From the NCBI GenBank assembly GCA_030267565.1, contig BRXU01000011.1, positions 2,098,501 through 2,162,500 of the forward strand: a stretch of DNA of 64,000 bases, given 5' to 3'. The notes beneath the pieces were generated by a model. That model did not search any database and was not told the origin of the DNA. It saw only the letters and a list, made by a program, of their open reading frames with translations. Positions 11,701 through 22,989 of the stretch are shown in pieces. Position 1 is the stretch's first letter. Every line of letters starts with the position of its first letter. The DNA comes from Pleodorina starrii. Lineage: Eukaryota > Chlorophyta > Chlorophyceae > Chlamydomonadales > Volvocaceae. The position numbers and the translations under genes are program-made.

Positions 11701-14700
11701 CGAGTCGTCCCTTTCCCCCTCTCGCTGGCTGGTTGTTGCAACCAGTACCGGTACCAAGCCCCTACCCTTTCGCCCACACTACCATGCTGCCAAGCGGGCT
11801 CGGCTTCGCCACCCCCGCTTCGTCGCACGCTACGCGGGCCCCCCCGTCCATCCCATCGTCTGTATCCTCCCACTCCCTCTCTCGGTCTGCCAGCTTGCCT
11901 CGTTTGGCTGTCATACTCTGATCCCCCCCTACCCCCTCCCTCCCGGGGAGCATATCACTCCCTGACCCCTTCCCCCCCCCGGCCCGCTGCTCCAGGTCGA
12001 TGCGGTGGGTGGTGAGGGCTCCCCCAGCTTCATGGCGGATGTGTTCTTCCTCACACAGCTGCTCATGCACGTGGGGCCCATACCCAGCATATACAGGTGG
12101 GCACCCACGCCTCGGGCTGGGCACCGACGCCTAGGGGTGGGCACCGACGCCTAGGGGTGGGCACAGACGCCTAGGGGTGGGCACAGACGCGTAGGGGTGG
12201 GCACAGACGCCTAGGGGTGGGCACCGACGCCTAGGGGTGGGCACCGACGCCTAGGGGTGGGCACAGACGCCTAGGGGTGGGCACAGACGCCTATATCGTT
12301 CACAGGCCCCAGCCTGTCCGCGGGTAACCCTTTCCGCCCGGCCGGCCGCCTTCCACACCGCCCCCAGGCGCCGCGCCATGATGCACCGCTTCCGGCAGCG
12401 CTACCAGGCGGACATGGGCGCTGCGGCGGGGGGCGCCGACGGCGGCGACGACGAGGGCCTGGACCCCGCCGACGTGCGCGGTGGCGGCGGTCGCGACCCG
12501 TGGGCCAACCCGCTTGCCACCGAGATGCGGCTGTACGACGACTGCTGCGAGTCGCACCTGAATGAGCCGCTGTTCGCGGACAACCTCACGGCCTTTGCGG
12601 TGCTGGAGGTGGGGGCGGGGGAGGGGCGGGGGAGGGGGGGCGGTCCCGGGGGGGGGGAGGGGGGGCGGTCCCGGGGGGGGGAAATAAGAACGGCCCGGGG
12701 CGGCCCGGGGGGGGGAAGGGGCTGCTTGACCGCTTGCTTTAGAATGAAGAGGGGTCACCCCCCTCACACACACGCACACTCTGATTAGTTGTTTGGGCAA
12801 GTATCACTCGGGTCGCCCGGCTCCGGCTCCGGCTATTTGTCGCCCTCCATTCCGCCGCCCTGCCTACTATACCAGTATTCCGCCCCCCACAATCCTTATT
12901 CCCACACACCCCATTGCCGCGCATTCCACGCTCAACACCCTCGCATTCCACCGCTGCGGTATCATCTTCAGTACACCCCACACCCCACACCCCACACCGC
13001 CATCGTTATATAAAGGAGCATATCACTCCCTGACCCCCACCCCCCCCACCCCCCCACACACACAGCTGGACTGGATGGCGTGGCTGTCCCGCGGCGGTGC
13101 GGGCGACCCTGGCTCGGTGATGCAGCTGGTTCCCGAGTACGCACTGGGGGACGCACTGGAGTGGCTGACGGCGGTGCTGTACGCGGGCCGGGCGGATCTG
13201 GTGGCGGCCAAGCCCATCGCCGTCATCATGCGAGCGGTGGTGGGTCCGAAGAGCCCGGAGGGGGGGAGGGACGAAACAAAGGGGGGGAGAGGGGTCACAC
13301 GGCGCCCCCCAACACCACCACCACCGTGCCACTTTACCTCTCGTCCCATTGCCGTCCACCCACCCAGCCACTCAGCCACCCCCCGCTTCTCTCTGCTGTC
13401 AGGTGACGCTGCTGAACGCCAACGATGTGGTGCGCAGCGCTATGCTGCAGAACAAGATCATCAACCTGCTGCTGGCTATGCTGGCGAGCCAGCTGCAGAA
13501 CGTGCAGGTAGGGGGGGGGTAGCCTGCAACCCCGGTGCCCACGCCCACCGTGCCCACGTTACCCGTCACACGTGCGACGTCGGCGTCACAGAGGCCGTCA
13601 ATGCGAGGCAGCGGCTCCCCCATCCTTCGCGCGCCCCGCCCTCGGCCCATGCCTGTCCACAGCCCACCGGCTGCATCGCTCCCCCCCCTGCTTGGAGGAA
13701 CAGCACCATGCCCCTGCCCATTGTTATCCCCCCCCTCCCCGTTCAGGCTCGTGAGGCTCGCGGCCTGGCGCTGGCTCCCGACCGCATGAGCACCGGCGAG
13801 CGGGCCCTGGTGGGTGCAGTGCTGGGCGCCCCCGTCACCCAGCGCGACCTCATCCCGGCACTGCTGAGGGCACATGTGAATGCGGAGCTGGTGGTGGGGC
13901 TGGACGTGGACAAGGACTCGTACGACAAGTACGGCATGCGGTACCACATCGGTGCGTGGCGGAGCGGGGCGGGCGGGGATACGGGGTGGGGGGGCTTTGC
14001 AAGGGGATATGGGGGTGGGGGGCCAGAGGCGGTTTGTGTGTGGGAGCACGTGTCCCATATATGCGGCAGACGGACAGCGGAACATGCGGTGAGAGCGGTG
14101 GCGGCTGGCGGGGCGGAGTGAAAGGCAGTGGGACGCATCGTGGGGCAGACGGCGGTACCGACGGCAGGATAGGCATGGGGATGAATCCGGGACGTCTGGC
14201 CGCCTAAACGGTACAGTGCCTCGCCGCGTCGCCAGCCCTTTCGTTGGCTGCGTTGAGTGGCCCATGGCCGCTGCCTCTGCCCGCGCCGTCGCCTCCGCCT
14301 GACTTTGTTTGCCCGTCAGCCATCCGCCGCTTGCCGCCCGCACATCCGCACACGCTCCGCTGGGTTCTGGGTCCGTTCGCTAACGCCGTCTCCGTCTCCG
14401 CTGCGGTATTTTCTTTTCACCCCCCAGATAAGATCCTGGAGGAGCTGATCAAGGACTCGGCCCTCAAGCGCTGCCTCACGGACCTGGCGACCGCAACCGC
14501 CAACAGCCCGGCGGAGGCAGCAGCCAACGGCGGCGCAAGCACCAGCGCCAGCGCCAGCACCAGCTCCGCCAACGGCGGCGGCGGAAGCGGCGGTGAGCCG
14601 GGCCTGTTCTCCGACTACGCATCCGGCATCGTCAACACCGTGATGCACTACTTCAAGGTGCGCGGGATATTTTCAACCCTACCAGTCTGGCAACCCTTAC

Positions 14701-15298
14701 AAATTTCTCAAATGGTTAGTGGCTGTAACCAGTTCCATGGCCGCATTTCGCCCTCAACCCCTCTTAACCGCCTGCCCCTCCCCTCCCCGCCCCGGCCCCC
14801 GCAGGACGGTCTGGACCGGCTGGCGGACATTTACGCCATCGAGCGCTCCAAGGCGGACGCGGCGGCCTGGGCTGCTCTGCCCGCGGAGGAGCGGCAGCGC
14901 AAGGAGGACTTTTACCGGGGGCAGCAGCGAGCTGCGGGGGGCTTCCTCAACATGGGCGTGGCCAACCTCAAGTGGCTCAACACGCTGACGGGTAGGGGTG
15001 GATGCGTGTGGGATTGGGTGGGTGCGGTGGGGGGGGGGGTGGGTTTGTGGGGTGGAAGGCGGCGTGACCGGCGGGCGGCTGACCCCGCGTGCGACCACAA
15101 GGACTGGCGTGGATCGGGTGGAATGAGATGGGCTGGGCTGGGATTGGCTAGGAGGGAATGGGATTAGCTAGGATGGGCTGGGCGGGGGCGGGTGTTTGGG
15201 CCTCGGGGGACCGGGCAAAGCGCGGCTCTGGCCCAGAGCCTTCATAGAAGCATCCTGCCCTTGCCACTGTCTGCATCCCAAACACCAATCCCGTCCCG

Positions 15299-15332
<34 letters not shown>

Positions 15333-18300
15333 CTAATGCGCTGCGCACACCTCAACACTCTCGCAGCCGACCCGCTGATCGCGGCGGCCTTCCTGCACGA
15401 GCCTCTGCGGGGCAAGGCGGCCTTCCTGGTGGTCTCCTCCCTGGAGCTGCTGCTGGGGGACGCGTGCAAGAAGCTGCAGGTAGGTGGATGGGGGGAGGCG
15501 GCGGTCGGCGCGGGGGTGTGCAGTGCAGGAAGGGGTCCAGGGAAGGGACAGGCGAAGGGATTGGCTCGCGGGATGCCCCCTGGCGCCGCCGTCCGAGAGG
15601 GCGAGCTATGTGTTGGTCGCGTGTGGGTCAGCGCCGATGGGCGAGGGTTTTGACGGTTGGGAGGGCAGGTGGCTGTGAGGGGTTTCGGAGAACAGCCAGC
15701 CGGGGCTTGTCGGGGCGCTCGCAATTTTCCGTACCTTACCGAACATCACCGATCTGGGGCCTGTCCCGGCTCTTCTTCCGACTGGATCTGGGGTCAGAAA
15801 AATCTGGGATCCGAGATCCGGGCCGGCCGCCTGTCGCGCTGCGCTTTGCAGGTGGCCAAGCCCGAGCAGTACGGCTTCGACCTGCCGGTACTGGTGGGCG
15901 CCGTACTGGCGCTGCAGCTGCAGCTGGGCCGCCACGACCGCTTCGTGCAGGCGGTGGTTTCGGAGCCCGACTACAGCGACGAGGTGGGTGGCCACACCGC
16001 GACTCCTCCATCGTGTGCTGCGTCCTTTTCCTCCGCGACCCCTCCATGAGCACCGCTTCAATCATGCCTGTTGCGCCCCCCGACCCCCGCGTCTCCACCT
16101 GGCCCAAGCCTACGGCCGCGGCCCCCGGAGCCCGTGCCTCCAAACCTCGTACTAACTCGTACTAACTCCGAAATCTCTTCGCTCCGCTCCGAAAGACCAC
16201 TCCCGCCGGGCCTGCTCCCCCCCCCCGCCCCCTGGTGGCCCCCCAGATCATGTCCCGGGCGCTGCAGCACCTGGAGAGCCACCATCAGGCCCACCTGGAG
16301 ACCCGGCTGAGGGCCTTCCTGAGCCGCGCCGCGGAGCTCCGGGGCCGGGGGCTGGGGGCGCAGTCGCCGGCGTCGTCCGCCGCTGCTGCTGGCGCTGCTG
16401 GCGCTGCTGCTGGGGAGGCCTCGCCCGGTGCGGACTTGCAGCCGCCGCTGAAGCGGCGCAAGAGCGGGGAGGGCTCCGGTGCGTCCGCACTCGCCTTACG
16501 GTGCCCCCGCCAACCCATCCGCACCCCGGTAAAGCCCCCTCCGCTACATGCTCCGCCTGGTCCTCCTTCCTGCTCCGAATGCAAGCAAGCGCAGTTGCAG
16601 GCGGTTGAGCGGATCGAAAAGGAAAAGGCGCCCCGCGGCCACGGCGCGGCGCGGCCCCTCACCTTCCGAGGGTTGCGCATCGAGTTGCGCCGCAGCCCGG
16701 CCCTCTCCCCACCGCTTTGGGTTTCACGCCCGGCTCGCGCGCCTTTCGCTTCCGCTTCGCGGACCTCCCTTCTCAAGCCCCGCTTGGCATGTTTCCTTCA
16801 CCTGTTTTTACCCCGGTGTGTTCCCCTCTTTAAATTTGGCCTGTTACGCTGTACCCCTGTGTGCCTCCAAGCAGGCGCAGAGCCCATGGATACGGAGTCC
16901 AGCCGACCCACGGGTCTGGCCTGCGAGGCCGTGCAGCTGCCCGGCGAGGCGCTCGCGGACGGAGACGTCGGGAAGCTCTACACGGCGGAGCTGGGGCCGC
17001 TGTCCATTGGCGAGTACGACAGTACGGTGCCGGGAGGCTACTTCAAGGAGGTACGACTCTTGCGCCGTGATGCGCGGGCCCCCAAGTCGCCCCAGATGTG
17101 ACGCCTACGTCCTACCCCACTCGATTGATGATGAGCCAAGTAGGGCAACGTGTCTTTGGACCCGAAGGGACGTCCCGGGCTGAAGTACTCAGCTGTTCGC
17201 ATGTCCTCGTCCCGAGGTTGTGCTGACCAACCCCGCACCCCCTCCCCCTCCAAACCGCACCCGACCCGACTCGACCCTTCGTGCACACCCCCACTACCTC
17301 ACACGCTGCCGCACTGCCATCCCCAACGGGCTGCCCCCAATCCCCGTGTATGCCGTACTGCACTGTGTCGCGCCGTGCCGTGCTGTGCTGTGCTTCCCTA
17401 CGCTGTGCTGCGCTGCGCCCTGCGTCCGTTCAGATGGCTCGTCTGGCCGACCAGGACTCTGGCGCCTCTCGCAAGAAGATGCGGCAGCTGGCCAAGGAGG
17501 TCAACGACATGCAGCCGGGCGGCCGCCTGGCGCTGCCCTGTCTGGCGGCCGCCGCCATCTTCCTGCGGCAGGACAGCGCGCGGATCGACAAGATGCGAGC
17601 CGTCATGACCGGGCCGGAGGTGGGTGCGGCTCACCGAGGGTAGGGGGTTTCCTTCGTGCGACGGGCGGGTGGATGGGCGCAAGACCTGGGAACGTACTCA
17701 CCGCCGGGTAGCTGCTGCTGCCTCCTCCGCCGCCCCCACCGCCCCCACCGCCTGCTGCACCGCCTGCTCGCAGGGCACCCCCTACGAGGGTGGCCTGTTC
17801 GTGTTCGACATCTTCTGCCCCGCCGGCTACCCCAACGACCCGCCCGTCATGATGGTCTACAACACCGGAGGAGGCAAGGCGCGGTACAACCCGAACCTCT
17901 ACGCCGACGGCAAGGTAGCTGTAAAGTGTGCACCCACACGTGCCGACGTACGCGTGCGCGCGTCGATGCACGCACGAGCGCACGCACGCACGCACACACG
18001 CACGCATTTCTGACAGGCGGACGGTAAAACCTGACGCTATACTGCTTTGGGGCCGGCACCCAAGACCGGCCATGCTGGTGCTCCGCTGGCGCTCTGATCG
18101 TCGCCAGACATGTTTCTCCTCCCATGGTGTGTGGGCCCTCCTTATACCGGTGGTCATGCCAATGATGTGCACCCCGGCTGGCCTGCCGGCCCCCACGGAC
18201 CCGCCTCAGGTGTGCCTGTCGCTGCTGGGCACCTACAACTCGGGGCACACCAGCGAGAAGTGGAACCCCGCGCTCAGCTCAATCTATCAGGTGGGGCGGG

Positions 18301-19241
18301 TGGGGTTAGGGGGGGTGGGAGGAGCGGGTGGGTGGGTGAAGTGGGTGGTGCTTAGGGTGGAGCCGCCAATCCCAATGCCGGTCCCCCACTGCCCCCTCGC
18401 AGGTGCTGGTGTCCATCCAGAGCCAGATCCTGGTGACCGACCCCATGACCAACGAGCCGCTCTCCGAAACCATGGCCGGCACCGCCGAGGGCAGCGCCAA
18501 GACCGCTGAGTACAACTCCCGGCTGCAGGTGGGGCGGGCTGGGTGCTGGGGTGTGGGGTGTGGGGTGTGGGTTGCACCCACCGGCGCTCTCGCAGGCGGA
18601 CCGGCCTCTGGGGGCCTTTGGTGTTTGTCGATGGAGGTGAAGGGGCGCACCGGGCCCCACATGCCCACCACCATGTCACCAACAGGGCCCCAGCATCGCA
18701 CCTAGGGGCGGGACCCGTGGGACCGAACCCCTGCCCACAGGAGAGGGCGGGTTGAAGGCCTCTGCAGGGGCCAGGCCCGTGTGACAGGGCCTTGCGCGAA
18801 TTGCGCATCCCGGGCAAGAAGCGCAAAAACGCTGCTGAAGTCCGGACAGGCTGTCCGTGGGGTGATGAGATCCAGTCTCCTCGTGGATTTCGCGTCGTCC
18901 CAGTCCCGCATGGGCCGCAGCAGTACCCACCTGACCCGCCCTCCCCTCCCTCCCGTTCGCACTGCACTCAAGACAACCTCCCCTGCCCTCCCCGGTTCCC
19001 CGCCTCCCCCTGCCTTGCTCCGCCTGTCCAGCTGCTGGTGATGCGCCACGCGATGGTGGACATGCTGCTGCACCCGCCACCCGGCACGGAGGACATCGTG
19101 GCCTGCCACTTCCGGCTGCTGCGCCACCGCATCGCGGCCACGGTGCGGCGCTGGGTGCGGGAGGCGCCCAGCGAGGAGCTGCGGGCCAAGCTGGACGAGC
19201 AGGCGGCCCGGCTGCTGGGGCTACTGGCGACGCGCTGCTGA
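5757..19241 (+). CDS. UIM / UFD2-type E4 core / BIRC6-type E2 fusion protein
   Basis: Predicted ubiquitin-chain factor of 1,546 residues. Residues 12-27 form a UIM. A Pro/Ala/Gln-rich region runs to about 200. The UFD2/UBE4 elongating-factor core fills about 234-1200, seen in SDGFLLNV, PFVNGWLDLY, MADVFFLTQLL, SYDKYGMRYHIDKIL and KPEQYGF. A short linker with PPLKRRKS follows, then a UBC domain (about 1260-1546) with active-site Cys1410. No U-box is present. All 29 exon phases agree: 5757-5834, 6125-6260, 6429-6913, 7252-7322, 7653-7743, 8072-8266, 8567-8785, 9150-9275, 9739-9870, 10166-10207, 10512-10641, 10984-11238, 11594-11634, 11996-12096, 12368-12608, 13066-13239, 13403-13507, 13747-13951, 14428-14657, 14805-14991, 15367-15479, 15852-15983, 16247-16478, 16875-17050, 17434-17619, 17774-17914, 18210-18290, 18403-18528, 19032-19241. 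Exon 13 start and exon 16 end have near alternatives. It would act as combined E2 and E4, probably in nucleus or cytosol (inference). Two adjacent genes remain possible. Confidence 0.82.
5790..6130 (+). other. Ubiquitin-interacting motif (UIM) split by intron 1
   Basis: Residues 12-27, DEDMELQLALALSLQE, fit the UIM consensus: an acidic patch, then Leu, the invariant Ala (A20), the invariant Ser (S24) and a closing acidic residue. The final Glu comes from exon 2, so the motif only becomes complete after splicing, which supports this intron. UIMs bind ubiquitin. Canonical yeast Ufd2 and human UBE4A/B are not, to my knowledge, described with one at the extreme N-terminus. Confidence 0.75.
8342..8390 (+). 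repeat. G-rich intronic repeat (possible G-quadruplex)
   Basis: Intron 6 of the E4-E2 gene contains several runs of four or five G separated by CGGAGGT-like spacers on the sense strand. This pattern can fold as a G-quadruplex in RNA. Another G-rich tract lies at about 12609-12720 in intron 15. Confidence 0.6.
12096..12295 (+). repeat. 20-bp minisatellite starting at a 5' splice site
   Basis: Ten tandem copies of a 20-bp unit, consensus GGTGGGCACCGACGCCTAGG, with A/C variation in the middle. The first copy begins at the last exon base and donor of exon 14 (CAG followed by GTGGGC). Each later copy therefore carries another GGTGGGC, a donor-like sequence. The array fills most of intron 14, between exons 14 and 15 of the E4-E2 gene. 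Confidence 0.9.
15303..15331 (+). repeat. (CT)n microsatellite in intron 20
   Basis: About 14 CT dinucleotides lie some 35 bp before the exon 21 acceptor, acting as or extending the polypyrimidine tract of the E4-E2 gene. Confidence 0.9.
16875..19241 (+). other. C-terminal E2 (UBC) module of the fusion gene
   Basis: Exons 24-29 encode a BIRC6/apollon-type UBC domain. The order of motifs matches that family: YTAELGPLSIGEYD, then RKKMRQLAKEV, DSARIDKMRAVMTGPEGTPY, FVFDIFCPAGYPNDPP, RYNPNLYADGKVCLSLLGTY, SEKWNPALSSIYQVLVSIQS and ILVTDPMTNEP. The usual E2 HPN triad is NPN here (residues 1400-1402), as I recall it being in BIRC6. The catalytic Cys codon is at 18213-18215, the second codon of exon 27. 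The helical tail after the UBC fold (AEYNSRL, LVMRHAMVDML, HFRLLRHRIAATVRRWV) also matches the BIRC6 tail. None of the other domains of the giant BIRC6 protein is present. Confidence 0.88.
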
Positions 19242-20901
19242 CTCGGGCCGCGGTGAGGGGGCGGTGAGGGGACAGGGTTCTCGCTCGCTGGCGTTCAGGC
19301 AAAAGGGTACAGTCAGTGAGACCCTGAACGGCGCAGGGAGCGCAAGCGGTGGGGGAAGTGGGTGGGGAGTACTGCGAAGGCCGGCGGCACCGGATTGCGC
19401 CGGCCTCTCGACCCACCCCGTGGGCCGTATTAAGAGAACAGTGAGGCAGTAGGGGTTGAGGGTGGTCTGGTTTGCGGAGCGGGCGGCCCACCGAGAAGAG
19501 ACGGGGCAGCAAAGGTGGTGGTGGCCAACCTCGTCGCTTTGCTGGGGCTGGGTCAAGAGCTGGAAGCATGAACCTGGATGGACCTGGATCAGCGCGCAGT
19601 GGACAGGGCGGTGAGTGGCGGCGCAGCAGCAGTGGGGGAGGTATGGGTGCCACGCACCGTTTCACAGGGCGCACCGCAGGCAGCATGATGGAGGGGCGCG
19701 CCTACGGGTTGGCACTCAGCAGCTCGCGCAGCAGCAGCTGGAAGAGAGGCGGTCCTTCCTGGCTGAGAACTGTGAAGATGCGCAGCTGTGTCGCGGAACG
19801 TCTGCGTTCAAAGAGGGGGCTTTGGGGTAGGATGGCTGATTGACAAGTTGTCGGTGGCATGGCAGGATGCGCGGCGCATTCCGTTTGCTGTTCACCGGAG
19901 ACAGGCTGGGACTTGCTCCGAAAGATTGGTCGAGTATGGAGGGCCGTACTCGTGGGTGGACGGACCCGAATGCTACCGTATCTTGGCCGGTCGCCCCTCC
20001 GGTCGGAGTTTCACGTGCGCAGTTGACTGCCCGGTAGTGGTGCGGCACATGGACTAGAGCCGGTGAGTTGCTGACATGGTCTCGCCCAGTACATAACTGT
20101 TGACTGGTCTGGTCAGATTACGAGGAGCTCGCCTCGTTCAGGGAAACACCTCCCATTTCACCGATCAGTAACCGCCTTCCGTTCCCACACCTTCATTTGA
20201 TCCTCCAGCAAACAGAACTCCACAGATCCCCGAGACGCACATGGAGACATCCTACGCCGTATGGTGCCGTTGCCAACGCGCAGCTCCCTCCGAGCATTTG
20301 ACAGTCAGGGAGTCAGCGCAACTACCCGCTGCTCCTACGTTTGGTCATGCGGTCAGGTCAAGTCGTCAAGACCGGCCAGCCGCGGTCCCCACGGGCTGAG
20401 TCCATCTCACAGAATCCTCCACCCAAGCTTTCGGCCGCAGCCGAGAACGCAATATGCAAGCCAATGCAAAACACGAACAGTCCATTCCAAGCCCCCCTTG
20501 CATACCCACCAGTCCCCTCCCCCGCTGTCCTAAGCAAACCTTCACTTTAACCCTCATTCCCACCCCTGTCCTCGTCCAACAGTCCACAGTCAACTTGAAC
20601 GCCTCTCGTCAAAGAGCCGCGCCAAGCATTGCGCCGTGAGGCCTGCCGGCACGGTGCGACTTGCAACGCTAAGACAACTCCCAGTCCAGTCATGCCTTCA
20701 ACGAATAGATGGCGGCGGTTCCTTCGTCCCGACTGCAACAGCAGCACACACCCCATATGAACCTCCAGCCTATGTGAACCTGCCGCGCGCGCCCCCCCAA
20801 CCCCCATACGCAGCGCATGCGGTACTCCTCAAGAAGCGATGTATGCGGTACCCCCAAGCGGCGGCGCACGCGCGGCCCCCAAGCGGCGGCGCACGCGCGC
20901 C
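19242..20901. other. Convergent intergenic region
   Basis: This lies between the stops of the E4-E2 gene (+) and VTC1 (-), so it should hold both 3' UTRs. I found no TGTAA on the plus strand before 20971 (inside the last VTC1 exon) and no nearby TTACA for the minus strand. One or both genes may use a variant signal. Confidence 0.5.
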
Positions 20902-21942
20902 TCAGAACAGGTAGTCCACGAGCGCGACGGTGAAGATGACGAGCAGCGTCATGAACACCAGCCCCGCAACTGTAATGGGCCCCACCTTGTCATCGAAGAA
21001 CCCGATCTGGGGTTTGGGGTGGGCGCGGCGGGCGGGTGCAAGATGGACACGAGCCGGGCTGGCAGCAAAGGGCAGAGTGCGCGTGCAATCGTCATGGGCG
21101 CTTGCTTGTAGATGCAGCAGATTTGCGGGTGAGCGGCAACGCGTGGTCCAGCGTTCAAGGCGTTCCCCAATCGTAATGCCGTGAACGAACGCTGGATCTG
21201 GCAGGGGCCGGGCCAACATACCATGCGACCGGGCAGAGAAAGCCGCCGGCGTGCGGGAGCAGGCGGGAGCTCTGTGCCGTTGAACATGAGACCCACCCAT
21301 CACCAGTCATGGCGGGTTCATGGAACCCTTCAGTCCCGTCCGTCTTTCCGCACAGAGTGAGTGCAGCAAGGCCCGTCTGGGCACCCCACGGCCTCCCCAA
21401 ACATTACCCCGGTCTCCCCTCTGAAACCGAACCGCAACACGCTCTCCCCGGCGTCAGAGATGGCGTTCCGTGCCCGCACCTGCTTTGTGCGCATGAATTT
21501 GCTCCGCCACTCGTACGTGAACAGCGCGTAGCACATGATGAGGATGGCCAACGGCGAGTATATACACGTGATGACATCGATTGTGCGTTTAGAGATCAAT
21601 CGGTCGGTTGAATCATCGCTGTCGTCACCCGCGAAGCCCACGAGGGCTGACGAGACGCCTCCAAGCGTAATGGCCATACCCATCCAGCTCAAGTACGTCC
21701 GCTCATTCGCTGTGCCATTGTTTAACAAACGTCATTTTAGCCCATGCTTCGCTAACAGCTAAGCGACCACGTAAATCCCGAAAGGCGGACCTACCAAAGT
21801 AGGACTTTGGCTCCACACGCATTGGAACTTTACGCGGAAGCTGCAGCTCTGCCCCAGCTGTGAACTGCTTGGTCCCGTAAAGTTTATCAAATATGTAACT
21901 GGTGGCCATCTTGCCGTTCGCGTTGTTTAGGACTGTCGACAT
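20902..21942 (-). CDS. VTC1: VTC1-like vacuolar transporter chaperone (DUF202)
   Basis: Small subunit of the VTC polyphosphate polymerase/translocase complex of acidocalcisome or vacuole membranes. Three exons on the minus strand: 21942-21795, 21709-21480 and 21006-20902, phases consistent, 160 residues. The diagnostic motif is assembled across the first intron: RVEPKSYF joined to ANERTYLSWM. Three hydrophobic segments follow (ITLGGVSSALVGFAG; VITCIYSPLAILIMCYALF; ITVAGLVFMTLLVIFTVAL), with basic and acidic loops between, the usual DUF202 topology. There is no SPX or catalytic tunnel domain, which separates it from VTC2-4. The start at 21942 gives a 40-residue N-terminal region like other VTC1 proteins. 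It converges with the E4-E2 gene. Confidence 0.87.
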
Positions 21943-22989
21943 TATGTTCCCTTGCTGTAAAATTCAAGAAATTACAATAATGCAAACAAAAGTTCTCGTG
22001 TTTAGGAACGGAGACTCTTTTTCGGCAACGATTCCATGTGTACTGCATATATTCGCTGGGCATCATGACATCGTCCTGCCTTTCGAATCTGCGTTGGAGA
22101 AGGCGCACCCGTTTATCAGAGCGACCGAGCTGCCGCTGCATGCAGGCGAATTTACAGCTTGCCGATGGGCAAGCCGAACCAAGACTGACGACGAATGCTC
22201 CGAAGTCGGTGGGCGCATGCACAGCGGGATAAAGCACGGTACGAGGTGAAACACTCACAAGCATCGTGGGTGTTAAGAATGCAATAGCGCCACAGGGAAC
22301 GCCGGCAGCTTATAGCAAAGCCTCGACCAGTACGTTAGTATCGTGATGCGCACGCAAGTTCCAGGTGCGTTAACAGTGTATCGCGCCCTACTTCGCAACC
22401 CTTGCAACCCACAAGACAACATGAGAACAAGCCAAGGGGCCCATGGCATGGGTCACGGAACGAAGTTGTAATCTCTCGGCAACGCAGCCATCGCCGGCAC
22501 GCGGTTCAGCCAGGTTGCCAGTGCGTCCCGATGCGGGAGGCGTTGCGGGGCCCCCAACTTCATTACGGATACGCCGTGCCAAACGCGAATTTGCTGATGA
22601 GCACCTCCGCTGCTGCAGGCTAGCGAAGGGGACACCACATAAACCGTGTGCACGACTCGTGTGCACATGCACCCACGAGTCGTCCGTCTGCCGCACATCG
22701 TCTGTCTAACCCGCCGACCCTCATACTTTGTCAAAACCTACCTGGGGATCATTCACAATCAATTATTCAATCCCCACACGCCACAGGCGTTCACGTCAAA
22801 CGCCGTCTCTTCATTTTGCCGATCAGGCTTGTTCCCAGAGGCTCATGTCGCAAGTCACATCATGGCAGGGGCAATCGACTTTTACAGGTTGTACTGGCTG
22901 TACGTCAACAACATCTGTTCCCCAACAACGGACTTCCATCACGAGGCGCACATAACTCATATACCCAAAAGATGAGAATAGTCCCGCAG
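21943..22989. other. VTC1 upstream region; no supported gene
   Basis: This should contain the VTC1 promoter and leader. Short ORFs on both strands show no family character or consistent splice sites. The GC content falls noticeably compared with the genes. Confidence 0.4.

Noticed and set aside
20971..20975. TGTAA as poly(A) signal of the E4-E2 gene
   Set aside because: It lies 1.7 kb past the stop and inside the last exon of the convergent VTC1 gene; too weak to assign.
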